A stretch of 9,764 nt of DNA, taken from NCBI GenBank assembly GCA_023441125.1, contig JAEZQV010000484.1:1-9764 (forward strand), in the 5' to 3' direction. Each line of letters opens with the position of its first letter. The stretch's first letter is position 1. The stretch comes from Bacillota bacterium. GTDB lineage: Bacteria > Bacillota_C > Negativicutes > Sporomusales > Sporomusaceae. The notes under the pieces were generated by a model. That model was not told the origin of the DNA and ran no database searches. It saw only the letters and a program-made list of their open reading frames with translations. A program made the translations under genes and the position numbers. Positions 1 through 5,526 of this stretch are shown here, piece after piece.

Positions 1-1
1 A

Positions 2-163
2 AGCCGCTACGAACAGCGGCTGCTGGGCGGCAAAGAAGCCGGAGAACTGGCGGACAGCAAAACCGTCCGGATCGCCAAAACCACCGTCCTCACCCCGGCG
101 GCCATCGACATCTTCAAACAGAAGAAAACCGAAGTCTACAGGGAAGGGGTGCGGTGCATTTGA
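2..163 (+). CDS. C-terminal fragment of a microcompartment-associated protein, PduM-like
   Basis: This is an open frame entering from the left edge and ending at TGA 161-163. It gives 53 residues, starting SRYEQRLLGG and ending REGVRCI. The tail contains the pattern K-x-T-V-L-T-P-A-A-x-D-x-F-K-x-K-K. That resembles the C-terminal strand and 'V-[LI]-T-x-x-A-x-D' segment of PduM and of some other BMC-associated proteins, as I remember those families. Position supports this: in the Salmonella pdu operon pduM directly precedes pduN, and a pduN homologue follows here with a 10-base overlap. PduM is a poorly understood structural component of the propanediol microcompartment. The start and most of the protein lie outside the window, so the family call is tentative. 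Other BMC-linked proteins with a similar tail cannot be excluded. Confidence 0.55.
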   Translation, partial: SRYEQRLLGGKEAGELADSKTVRIAKTTVLTPAAIDIFKQKKTEVYREGVRCI

Positions 164-471
164 TCCTGGCACGCGTCATCGGCAACGTCTGGGCCACGCG
201 CAAGGAAGAGTCCCTCCGAGGCCTTAAATTCCTCGTCGTCCAGCCGGTCGTCATGAAATACAAAGAAACCGGCGCAGTCTATTTAGCCGAGCGGGGCGAC
301 ACCCTCGTCGTCGGCGATAAAATCGGCGCCGGCGAAGACGAAATCGTTATGGTCGCCGGCGGCTCCTCGGCCCGCCAAAGCCTGGACGACACCCATATCC
401 CCATCGATGCCATGGTCGTAGGCATCATCGACAAAGAAACCTTTAGCACGGAAAGTGGCGAAGTACTATGA
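154..471 (+). CDS. pduN: BMC vertex pentamer shell protein (EutN/CcmL/PduN family)
   Basis: Encodes 105 residues, close to the family's usual size of about 90-100. Proteins of this family form pentamers that cap the vertices of the microcompartment shell. Visible hallmarks are the N-terminal strand M-H-L-I-L-A-R-V-I-G-N-V, the GGSSAR motif at residues 69-74, and the late strand IDAMVVGIID at 84-93. The start chosen is GTG 154, because it gives an MHL N-terminus like Salmonella PduN. The purine-rich AGGGAAGGGG at 140-149 lies just upstream, and TTG 160 is an alternative. The gene overlaps the upstream gene by 10 bases and pduS by 4 (ATGA), which suggests translational coupling. In Salmonella pduO, pduP and pduQ separate pduN from pduS, but here the two are adjacent. 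Confidence 0.93.
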   Translation: MHLILARVIGNVWATRKEESLRGLKFLVVQPVVMKYKETGAVYLAERGDTLVVGDKIGAGEDEIVMVAGGSSARQSLDDTHIPIDAMVVGIIDKETFSTESGEVL

Positions 472-1808
472 GCCAAACAGACACACAGACAATCATCGAG
501 CAAGTCCGGGCTGCCGGCGTAGTCGGCGCCGGCGGCGCCGGCTTTCCCACCCATGTCAAACTGGCAGCCAAGGCCGACACCTACATCGTCAACGGCGCCG
601 AATGCGAGCCTCTGCTCCGCACCGACCAGCAGCTGGCCGCCCGCTATCCCGAGCGCCTCCTCGCCGGCCTCACCGCCGCCATGCAGGCCACCGGCGCCCG
701 CGAAGGCATCATCGCCCTCAAAGCCAAATACCAGGCGGCCAGCCAGGCCCTGCAGCCGTTGCTGCCGCCCAACATCCGCATCGCCATCCTGCGGGACATC
801 TATCCGGCCGGCGACGAAGTCGTCACCATCTGGCTGACCACCGGCCGCCGCGTGCCGCCCGGCGGCCTGCCCCTCGACATCGGCGTTGTCGTCAGCAATG
901 TCCAGACCCTCCTCAACGTCGCCCAGGCCCTCGCGGGGGAGCCTGTCATCACCAAAACCCTTACCGTCAGCGGCGCCGTAAAAAGTCCGGTCACCGTCAC
1001 CGTACCTGTCGGCACCCCGCTCGCCGCAGTGCTGGCCCTGGCCGGCGGCACCACCTTGCGCAATGCCGCCTACATCGACGGCGGCCCCATGATGGGCAAA
1101 CTCATCACCGACCTGCACAGGCCGGTCACCAAAACCACCGGCGGTCTCATCGTCCTGCCGGCCGATCATCTTCTGATCGAGCGCAAACAACAGACCCTGG
1201 AATCCGTCCTGCGGATCGCCAAAACCGTCTGCGAACAGTGCTGCTACTGCACCGAACTGTGCCCCCGGCACATCCTCGGCCACGAACTGCCGCCGCACCT
1301 CATCGTCCGATGCGTCAACTACAACAGCGTCGGCAGTCCGGCCATTTTACAAAGCGCCTTAACCTGCAGCGAATGCGGCGTCTGCGAAGCCTACGCCTGT
1401 CCTGTCGGCATCTCGCCCCTGCGGGTCAACATGGCCTTAAAGGACCAATTCCGCGCCCATAACCTGCGCTACCAGGGACAGCTCGGTCCGGCCGACAGCA
1501 TGGCCGAACACCGGCTCATCCCCTCCGCGCGGCTCGTCGCGCGTCTCCAGCTCGGCCCCTGGTACCCGCCGGCCGCGCCGCTGCAGCCAGAAATTTACCA
1601 GCCTGAGCGGGTCGTCATCCCCCTCAAGCAGCATGTCGGCGCAGCGGCCGCAGCCACCGTCCAGGCCGGTGACCGCGTAACCGCCGGCCAGTGCATCGGT
1701 GAAATACCCGCCGGCGCCTTAGGCGCGCCCGTCCATGCCAGCATCACCGGAACCGTCGAACAGGTCTCCGGCCAAGCCATCACCATCTACCAAGGAGGTG
1801 CCTCATGA
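468..1808 (+). CDS. pduS: PduS: Fe-S/flavin electron-transfer protein, cobalamin reductase of the microcompartment
   Basis: Encodes 446 residues, full length for PduS. The family is RnfC-like. In Salmonella PduS binds FMN and two [4Fe-4S] clusters and reduces cob(III)alamin for adenosylcobalamin recycling inside the Pdu microcompartment. The N-terminal domain carries the glycine-rich GVVGAGGAGFP segment (17-27) and NGAECEPLL (42-50). Next comes an SLBB-like region around 165-215. The ferredoxin-type part has C255, C258, C261 and C265 (followed by Pro), then C300, C303, C306 and C311 (CPVGI). An extra cysteine, C259, sits inside the first motif. The C-terminus (about 385-446) looks like a barrel-sandwich domain. 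The ATG at 468 overlaps the pduN stop, and the gene ends by overlapping the pduT start. All eight cluster ligands are present, so electron transfer by PduS itself looks intact. Confidence 0.95.
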   Translation: MSQTDTQTIIEQVRAAGVVGAGGAGFPTHVKLAAKADTYIVNGAECEPLLRTDQQLAARYPERLLAGLTAAMQATGAREGIIALKAKYQAASQALQPLLPPNIRIAILRDIYPAGDEVVTIWLTTGRRVPPGGLPLDIGVVVSNVQTLLNVAQALAGEPVITKTLTVSGAVKSPVTVTVPVGTPLAAVLALAGGTTLRNAAYIDGGPMMGKLITDLHRPVTKTTGGLIVLPADHLLIERKQQTLESVLRIAKTVCEQCCYCTELCPRHILGHELPPHLIVRCVNYNSVGSPAILQSALTCSECGVCEAYACPVGISPLRVNMALKDQFRAHNLRYQGQLGPADSMAEHRLIPSARLVARLQLGPWYPPAAPLQPEIYQPERVVIPLKQHVGAAAAATVQAGDRVTAGQCIGEIPAGALGAPVHASITGTVEQVSGQAITIYQGGAS

Positions 1809-2353
1809 TCACCGCCATCGGCATCGTCGAATTCACCAGCATCGCCAAAGGCATCGAAGCCTCCGACGCCATGGCCAAAATCGCCGACGTCAAGCTCCTC
1901 GTCGCCAAACACCTCTGTCCCGGCAAATACATGGTCCTAGTCAGCGGCGACGTCTCGGCCGTCCGCCAGTCCGTCAACGCCGGCATCGACCAGGGCGGCC
2001 AGCATGCCGTCGACCACTTCGTCATCCCCAACGTCCATCCCGCCATCCTGCCGGCCATCGGCGGCGGCAACGACCTTAAGAACGTCCGGGCCATCGGCGT
2101 CATCGAAACCTACACCGTCGCCGCCGCCATCGAAGCCGCCGACCTGGCCGTCAAAACCGCCGACGTCATCCCGGTGCGCCTGCATATGGCCTTTGGCATC
2201 GGCGGCAAAAGCTACGCTATCGTCACCGGCGAAGTCGCCGCCGTCAAAGCCGCCGTCGCCGCCGGCAGCGACCTGGCGTCCGCCAAAGGCATGCTCGTGT
2301 ACAGCATCGTCATTCCCCGGCCCAACCAGCAAGTCATCGACAGCTTTACCTAG
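1805..2353 (+). CDS. pduT: PduT: tandem-BMC-domain trimeric shell protein, lacking the Fe-S cluster cysteine
   Basis: Encodes 182 residues, the normal PduT length (184 in Salmonella by my recollection). Two BMC folds lie in tandem, about 3-90 and 95-180. Each begins with the characteristic A-I-G-[IV]-[IV]-E strand (residues 4-9 and 96-101). Trimers form pseudohexameric shell tiles with a central pore. Further matches to Salmonella PduT are the shared L-C-P-G-K segment with Cys38, HMAFGIGGK (127-135) and VIPRP near the end. Residue 108 (GCC, 2126-2128) is Ala in V-A-A-A-I-E-A-A-D. The enterobacterial protein has Cys108 there, the cluster ligand at the pore. Cys38 is the only cysteine in this protein. 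The strong ribosome binding site AAGGAGGTG (1792-1800) lies inside the end of pduS, and ATGA overlaps couple the genes. Of its 19 Ile codons, 18 are ATC. Confidence 0.95.
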   Translation: MITAIGIVEFTSIAKGIEASDAMAKIADVKLLVAKHLCPGKYMVLVSGDVSAVRQSVNAGIDQGGQHAVDHFVIPNVHPAILPAIGGGNDLKNVRAIGVIETYTVAAAIEAADLAVKTADVIPVRLHMAFGIGGKSYAIVTGEVAAVKAAVAAGSDLASAKGMLVYSIVIPRPNQQVIDSFT

Positions 2354-2409
2354 CGCCTACCAACGCGCGACCACCAAGAACCACTGCAGAAAAAGGCGGG
2401 TGAAGGACC

Positions 2410-2754
2410 GTGACCACAGCCCCAAAACAGCGCATGATCCAGGAATACGTACCCGGCAAACAAGTCACCATGGCCCATATCATCCCCAACCCGCAGGGCA
2501 ACCTGCATGAACGGCTGGGCATCGACGGCGCGGGCGCCCTCGGCATCATGACCATAACCCCCAGCGAAGCCGCCATCATCGCCGCCGATGCCGCCGCTAA
2601 AGCCGGGGACGTCGACATCGGCTTCGTCGACCGGTTTACCGGCTCGCTGGTCGTCACCGGCCAGGTGGCCGACGTCGAGGCCGCCGTTAAAGCCGCCGTC
2701 GAGACCCTGGTAACCATCCTGGGCTTCTCGGCCGCCGACGTCACGCGGAGCTAG
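2410..2754 (+). CDS. pduU: PduU/EutS-type circularly permuted BMC shell protein
   Basis: Encodes 114 residues, matching the PduU/EutS family length (about 111-116). The N-terminal block M-I-Q-E-Y-V-P-G-K-Q-V-T (9-20) is nearly identical to Salmonella PduU. In that protein this region forms a six-stranded beta-barrel that covers one side of the hexamer pore. The permuted BMC core follows, with LGIMTITPSEAAIIAAD at 44-60 and DIGFVDRFTGSLVVTG at 69-84. The start is GTG 2410, chosen because it keeps the residues before MIQEYVPGK and because GAAGGA (2402-2407) lies immediately upstream, although the spacing is tight. ATG 2434 would remove eight residues. A 56-base gap separates this gene from pduT, the longest gap in the BMC block, and pduV starts 2 bases after the stop. 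Confidence 0.93.
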   Translation: MTTAPKQRMIQEYVPGKQVTMAHIIPNPQGNLHERLGIDGAGALGIMTITPSEAAIIAADAAAKAGDVDIGFVDRFTGSLVVTGQVADVEAAVKAAVETLVTILGFSAADVTRS

Positions 2755-2756
2755 CC

Positions 2757-3260
2757 ATGAATAACAAAATCTTACTCATCGGCGGCATCGGCGCCGGCAA
2801 AACCACCTTAAAACAAAAACTCTTAAACCAGACGCTCGTGTACCTGAAAACCCAGGCCATGGACTTTTCGAGCTTCTTTATCGACTGCCCGGGCGAGTAC
2901 CTGGAAATCCCGCGGCATTACCATGTCCTCATCAATGCGGCCATCAAGGCGGCGGAAGTCTGGGCGCTGCATGACGCCACCCGGCGCAACTGCCCGTATC
3001 CGCCCAAATTTGCCCTGGCCCTGCGCAAACCCGTGATTGGCATCATTACCAAGATCGATCATGCCGACGCCTGTCCGGCAGTGGCCGAGAGCCATTTAAG
3101 GAAAGCCGGCATTACCGGCACCATTTACCAGGTATCGGCCAAGGAAGGGCTGGGCATACCCGAACTGACCCGCCGGCTGGCGCTGGTGACAGGTACCGTC
3201 GGATTAACAGCTGGTAAAGAAAGGCCTGATCGTTTCAGATCAGGCCGGGAATACACATAA
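2757..3260 (+). CDS. pduV: EutP/PduV family microcompartment GTPase with a short extra C-terminal tail
   Basis: Encodes 167 residues, slightly longer than the usual 145-160. It is a Ras-like P-loop GTPase fold. The Walker A motif G-G-I-G-A-G-K-T spans 9-16, K-T-Q-A lies at 31-34 (switch I region), and D-C-P-G-E-Y at 43-48 (G3). T-K-I-D at 98-101 is a variant of NKxD, and S-A-K-E-G at 127-131 is the G5 loop. PduV associates with the microcompartment surface in enterobacteria, and its exact role is unsettled. The GTPase fold seems finished near residue 145. The last 20 or so residues, rich in Arg/Gly/Glu, are encoded across a perfect hairpin (3223-3246). Codon use changes within the gene: the first seven Ile codons are all ATC, but only two of the last seven are. 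Confidence 0.9.
   Translation: MNNKILLIGGIGAGKTTLKQKLLNQTLVYLKTQAMDFSSFFIDCPGEYLEIPRHYHVLINAAIKAAEVWALHDATRRNCPYPPKFALALRKPVIGIITKIDHADACPAVAESHLRKAGITGTIYQVSAKEGLGIPELTRRLALVTGTVGLTAGKERPDRFRSGREYT
3223..3246 (+). other. Perfect 9-bp stem-loop at the end of the BMC operon, possibly a decayed terminator
   Basis: GGCCTGATC (3223-3231) pairs exactly with GATCAGGCC (3238-3246) around the six-base loop GTTTCA. The left flank is A-rich (AAAGAAA at 3216-3222), as in bidirectional intrinsic terminators. The right flank (GGGAATACACAT) lacks a T-tract, so it is not a working intrinsic terminator on the + strand by the usual rule. It lies inside the last codons of pduV, 12 bases before its stop. It may be a relic terminator, an RNA 3'-end stabiliser or an attenuator. 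Confidence 0.7.
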
Positions 3261-3273
3261 AGGAGGCTGCGCA

Positions 3274-3687
3274 ATGTATAAATTGCTTGTTGTTGATGAT
3301 GAACAATTGGAACGGCAGGCTATTCGCTTCATTATTGAGAGAAATTGCCCGGAGGTTTCGATCGTGGGCGAAGCCGGCGACGGCTTAACGGCTGTGCATG
3401 CCGCCGCCCGGGTAAAGCCTGATATTATCCTGATGGATATCCAGATGCCGAATATGAACGGCCTGGATGCCGTCAAAAGAATCCAGGGTATCTTGCCACA
3501 GACGAAAATAATGCTGTTAACTGCAGCTGATGAGCCTCGGTACCGGCAGCAAGCGGCGCAATTAGGGGTAGACGAGTATATTCTGAAGCCTGTCCGGCCC
3601 GACAAGCTGGTACATAGGCTGCGCTGTACCCTGACGCAAGTGGGGCAAGCAACCAGAATGGCAGCAGTGCACTATACAGTCGGATAA
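3274..3687 (+). CDS. Receiver-only response regulator (YesN-type receiver, no output domain)
   Basis: Encodes 137 residues. The first 120 or so form a CheY-like receiver. The acidic pair is D8-D9, the phospho-acceptor is D55 in L-M-D-I-Q-M-P, the conserved Thr is T83 in L-L-T-A, and K105 lies in I-L-K-P-V-R-P. The sequence most resembles N-terminal receivers of YesN/AraC-type regulators. Those normally continue for 100 or more residues into an HTH output domain, but here the frame stops 17 residues after the receiver. It has an excellent ribosome binding site, AAAGGAGG (3259-3266), eight bases... seven bases before the ATG, and starts 13 bases after pduV. It could act as a phosphate sink, a protein-protein switch or a truncated relic. 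No ANTAR domain is visible, so it is not an EutV-type antiterminator. No partner kinase lies in the window. Confidence 0.9.
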   Translation: MYKLLVVDDEQLERQAIRFIIERNCPEVSIVGEAGDGLTAVHAAARVKPDIILMDIQMPNMNGLDAVKRIQGILPQTKIMLLTAADEPRYRQQAAQLGVDEYILKPVRPDKLVHRLRCTLTQVGQATRMAAVHYTVG

Positions 3688-3741
3688 CGGAGAATTATTT
3701 CACTGCAAACAATGACCGCGCTCTATGGGCTATTAAAAAAA

Positions 3742-3747
3742 TGGAGG
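3742..3747 (+). promoter_or_regulatory. Ribosome binding site that favours a TTG start for the PHP gene
   Basis: TGGAGG lies eight bases before TTG 3756. The in-frame ATG at 3741 is part of the same ATGGAGG string and has only TATTAAAAAA upstream, so the ATG probably serves as part of the binding site and not as the start codon. Confidence 0.6.
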
Positions 3748-3755
3748 CAAACACT

Positions 3756-4556
3756 TTGCGTATAGCAGCTGATTCGCATGTACACACCCTGTTTTCGGCA
3801 GATGCAGACGATGATATGGCGGCGATGTGCAAAGCTGCTATTGAAAAAGGACTGCAATATATTTGCTTTACGGAACATGTTGACTTCAATCAATTCGATC
3901 CCGGCTGCCGCTACTTTAATTATGATAAATATATAGCAGCGATTGAACGCACCCGGGACGAATTTGGCGATAAAATTCAGATCTTATCCGGCATTGAATT
4001 CGGCGAGCCCCATGTTTTCCCCAAGGAATTTGAAAGTATTGCAGCGCACGAATTCGATGTTGTCATGGCCGGCATTCACTATATTGGCGAAAATAAGGTA
4101 GGGCTCCACTGGCTTAACGGTACGAATGCGTATTATCAGGGGTTGTTGCAGGACTATACGCAGGAAAGAATTTTGCAGGAGTATTATAGAGAGCTGCTGC
4201 AGGTCGTTACATTGGGCGGCTTTGATGTGCTGGCCCACCTGGATAATCCGAAACGATACCTGCCGCAAGCAGGCCAGGCGGCGGACCTTGCGGCCGGGAT
4301 TGCCCACGAACTTGTCAAGGCGGGCATTGCCCTGGAAATAAATACGTCGCCTTTGCGGCGCGGCGGGCGGGAGTGCTCGCCCGACGCGGCCATACTTGCA
4401 CAGTATCTTGCCTGCGGCGGCAAGCAGATTACCGTTGGCTCGGATGCCCACCGCTGCAGCGAAGTGGCCGCAAATTTTGACTATGCGGCTGAGTTGGCCG
4501 AAGCGCACCAGGCAACCGTGGGGGTTTTTATCAAGCGCAGCTTTGTGCCTGTTTAA
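3756..4556 (+). CDS. PHP-domain phosphoesterase, histidinol-phosphatase (HisJ/HisK) family
   Basis: Encodes 266 residues from TTG 3756, or 271 from ATG 3741. The TTG is preferred because TGGAGG sits eight bases before it and the product then begins MRIAADSHVHT. PHP enzymes use a cluster of metal ions to hydrolyse phosphate esters, and this branch typically acts on L-histidinol phosphate in histidine synthesis. Metal-ligand motifs from the TTG start are H8-V-H10, E40-H41, E81 in G-I-E-F-G-E, H108 in G-I-H-Y-I-G, H161 in L-A-H-L-D, and D230-A-H232. All are present and the length is normal for the family. No other his gene is nearby, so the substrate could differ. Codon use contrasts with the BMC genes: only 2 of 18 Ile codons are ATC. 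Confidence 0.92.
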   Translation: MRIAADSHVHTLFSADADDDMAAMCKAAIEKGLQYICFTEHVDFNQFDPGCRYFNYDKYIAAIERTRDEFGDKIQILSGIEFGEPHVFPKEFESIAAHEFDVVMAGIHYIGENKVGLHWLNGTNAYYQGLLQDYTQERILQEYYRELLQVVTLGGFDVLAHLDNPKRYLPQAGQAADLAAGIAHELVKAGIALEINTSPLRRGGRECSPDAAILAQYLACGGKQITVGSDAHRCSEVAANFDYAAELAEAHQATVGVFIKRSFVPV

Positions 4557-4628
4557 ATTATAGTATTTTTCAGGTGTCGTTTTATTTTAAGCCGGCTCAT
4601 TTTGGGGTGTGGAAAAGGGGGAGTAATT

Positions 4629-5276
4629 ATGAACAAGACAAAGATTATCGCCTGCCGGACACTGGCGGAAGAAGTACTGACCGTGTTGCCTGCAGGCGTG
4701 GACTATGAGTTTCTGGAGTACGGCCTCCATAATACCCCGGATAAATTGCGGCAGCAGCTGCAGCTGAGCATCGACCGGTCTCTTGACTATACAACCCTGC
4801 TGTTCGGCTACGGTCTATGCTCCAACGGCGTAATTGGCCTTACGGCGCCGCAGCAGACCCTGGTTATACCCCGGGTGCATGACTGCATCAGTTTGCTGCT
4901 TGGTGCGCGCAGCCGCTATGATGAGGAGTTTGCCCGGTATCCGGCCACCTATTACCTGAGCAAAGGCTGGATAAAGCAAAAAGGCGACCCCTTGTCCAGC
5001 TTTTACCGGTATTGTGAACGGTACGGCGAAAAAAATGCCCGCTGGGTTATCCAGGAGGAGTATAAGAATTACCAGCGGCTTGTTTATATTCACACGCTGG
5101 GTGACGATGAGGCCGACGTCGCTTATAGCCGGCAAGTAGCGGCATTCCTGCAGGTGGATTTTGTGGAAATGGCCGGGTCGCTGCGCTATTTTCAGAAACT
5201 GGTTAACGGCGACTGGGCCGAGGATTTTATCGTCGTTCCCCCCGGTGCAGCTGCCGCGCAATTGAGCTTCCTGTGA
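4629..5276 (+). CDS. DUF1638 family protein of unknown function
   Basis: Encodes 215 residues from ATG 4629, which has the G-rich ribosome binding site GGGGGAG (4617-4623) just before it. An in-frame TTG at 4602 would add nine residues, Gly-rich and unlike the family, and is rejected. Features I associate with DUF1638 are I-I-A-C-R near the start (C9), Y-G-L-C-S-N-G (61-67), V-H-D-C-I-x-L-L-L-G-A-R (83-94) and T-Y-Y-L-S-K-G-W (107-114). The repeated cysteines C9, C64 and C86 with H84 suggest a metal or cofactor site, which is inference. Family members often lie near corrinoid methyltransferase genes in methanogens and acetogens, but no such gene is in this window. The family lacks an assigned function. 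The stop codon lies in the loop of a small inverted repeat (5266-5282). Confidence 0.85.
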   Translation: MNKTKIIACRTLAEEVLTVLPAGVDYEFLEYGLHNTPDKLRQQLQLSIDRSLDYTTLLFGYGLCSNGVIGLTAPQQTLVIPRVHDCISLLLGARSRYDEEFARYPATYYLSKGWIKQKGDPLSSFYRYCERYGEKNARWVIQEEYKNYQRLVYIHTLGDDEADVAYSRQVAAFLQVDFVEMAGSLRYFQKLVNGDWAEDFIVVPPGAAAAQLSFL

Positions 5277-5282
5277 GGAAGC
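5266..5282 (+). other. Small inverted repeat spanning the DUF1638 stop codon
   Basis: GCTTCC (5266-5271) pairs with GGAAGC (5277-5282), and the loop TGTGA contains the stop codon TGA 5274-5276. The stem is only six base pairs and no T-tract follows, so it is not convincing as an intrinsic terminator. It may be chance or an RNA 3' structure. Confidence 0.35.
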
Positions 5283-5360
5283 GTGGGCGGAGTATTGGCG
5301 GGTTGTACGGGCGGAACCGGCAGCGAAAGCAGAATTCGTTTGGAAAAAGCTATAATTAAT

Positions 5361-5400
5361 TGCAAGCGGGAGAATCTATTAGTAGGTTCTCCCGTTTGCA
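5361..5400 (+). terminator. Long stem-loop in the 5277-5526 intergenic region, possible terminator or leader hairpin
   Basis: The 14-base arm 5361-5374 (TGCAAGCGGGAGAA) pairs with 5387-5400 (TTCTCCCGTTTGCA) with one G-U wobble, around a 12-base AT-rich loop. A short TTT run lies inside the right arm, as if the GC-rich core CGGGAGAA/TTCTCCCG were an intrinsic terminator with a weak U-tract, which would end the DUF1638 transcript. However, TATAAT at 5351-5356 sits just upstream, so the hairpin could also lie at the 5' end of a leader for the protease gene. I see no good -35 element for that TATAAT. The rest of this 250-base gap holds no credible gene. Confidence 0.5.
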
Positions 5401-5465
5401 TTGGCAGGAAAACTGTTCCATATTGCCGAAAATCAGAATATAAGGCTTTTTTCCCCAGGCGGGAA

Positions 5466-5495
5466 TTAACGTCTACACCAGGCATTTCATAGGAT
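5466..5495 (+). promoter_or_regulatory. Weak candidate promoter for the M16C protease gene
   Basis: TTAACG (5466-5471) and TAGGAT (5490-5495) are separated by 18 bases. Each matches four of six positions of the sigma-A -35 and -10 consensus. Transcription would begin about 25 bases before the ATG. This is only a pattern match in an AT-rich leader. Confidence 0.25.
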
Positions 5496-5526
5496 AGTTA
5501 AAAAATACATGAAGTGAGGTAACAAG

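Noticed and set aside
526..541. GC-rich palindromic GGCGCC/GCCGGC repeats at the start of pduS
   Set aside because: They encode the conserved Gly-Ala-Gly-Gly-Ala-Gly segment with GGC/GCC codons, so codon bias explains them.
279..1298. Long open frame on the - strand (339 codons) opposite pduN/pduS
   Set aside because: It is Gly/Asp/Ala-rich, antisense to two clearly recognised genes, and explained by their extreme C-ending codon bias, which removes stops from the antisense frame.
455..1462. Long + strand open frame (335 codons) overlapping pduS in another frame
   Set aside because: The product is Arg/Pro/His-rich with no fold-like pattern. It is the out-of-frame shadow of pduS.
3223..3246. 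Functional intrinsic terminator on the + strand at the pduV hairpin
   Set aside because: No T-tract follows the stem. It is kept as a stem-loop and possible relic.
3274..3687. EutV-type ANTAR antiterminator response regulator
   Set aside because: The protein ends shortly after the receiver, with no ANTAR helices, and no paired antiterminator hairpins are visible.
4602..4628. Upstream TTG start for the DUF1638 gene
   Set aside because: It would translate the G-rich ribosome binding site into a Gly-rich leader, whereas ATG 4629 has correct spacing and a family-like N-terminus.
5283..5492. 69-codon open frame between the DUF1638 and protease genes
   Set aside because: It has no ribosome binding site, runs through the 14-bp hairpin, and its product has no recognisable features.
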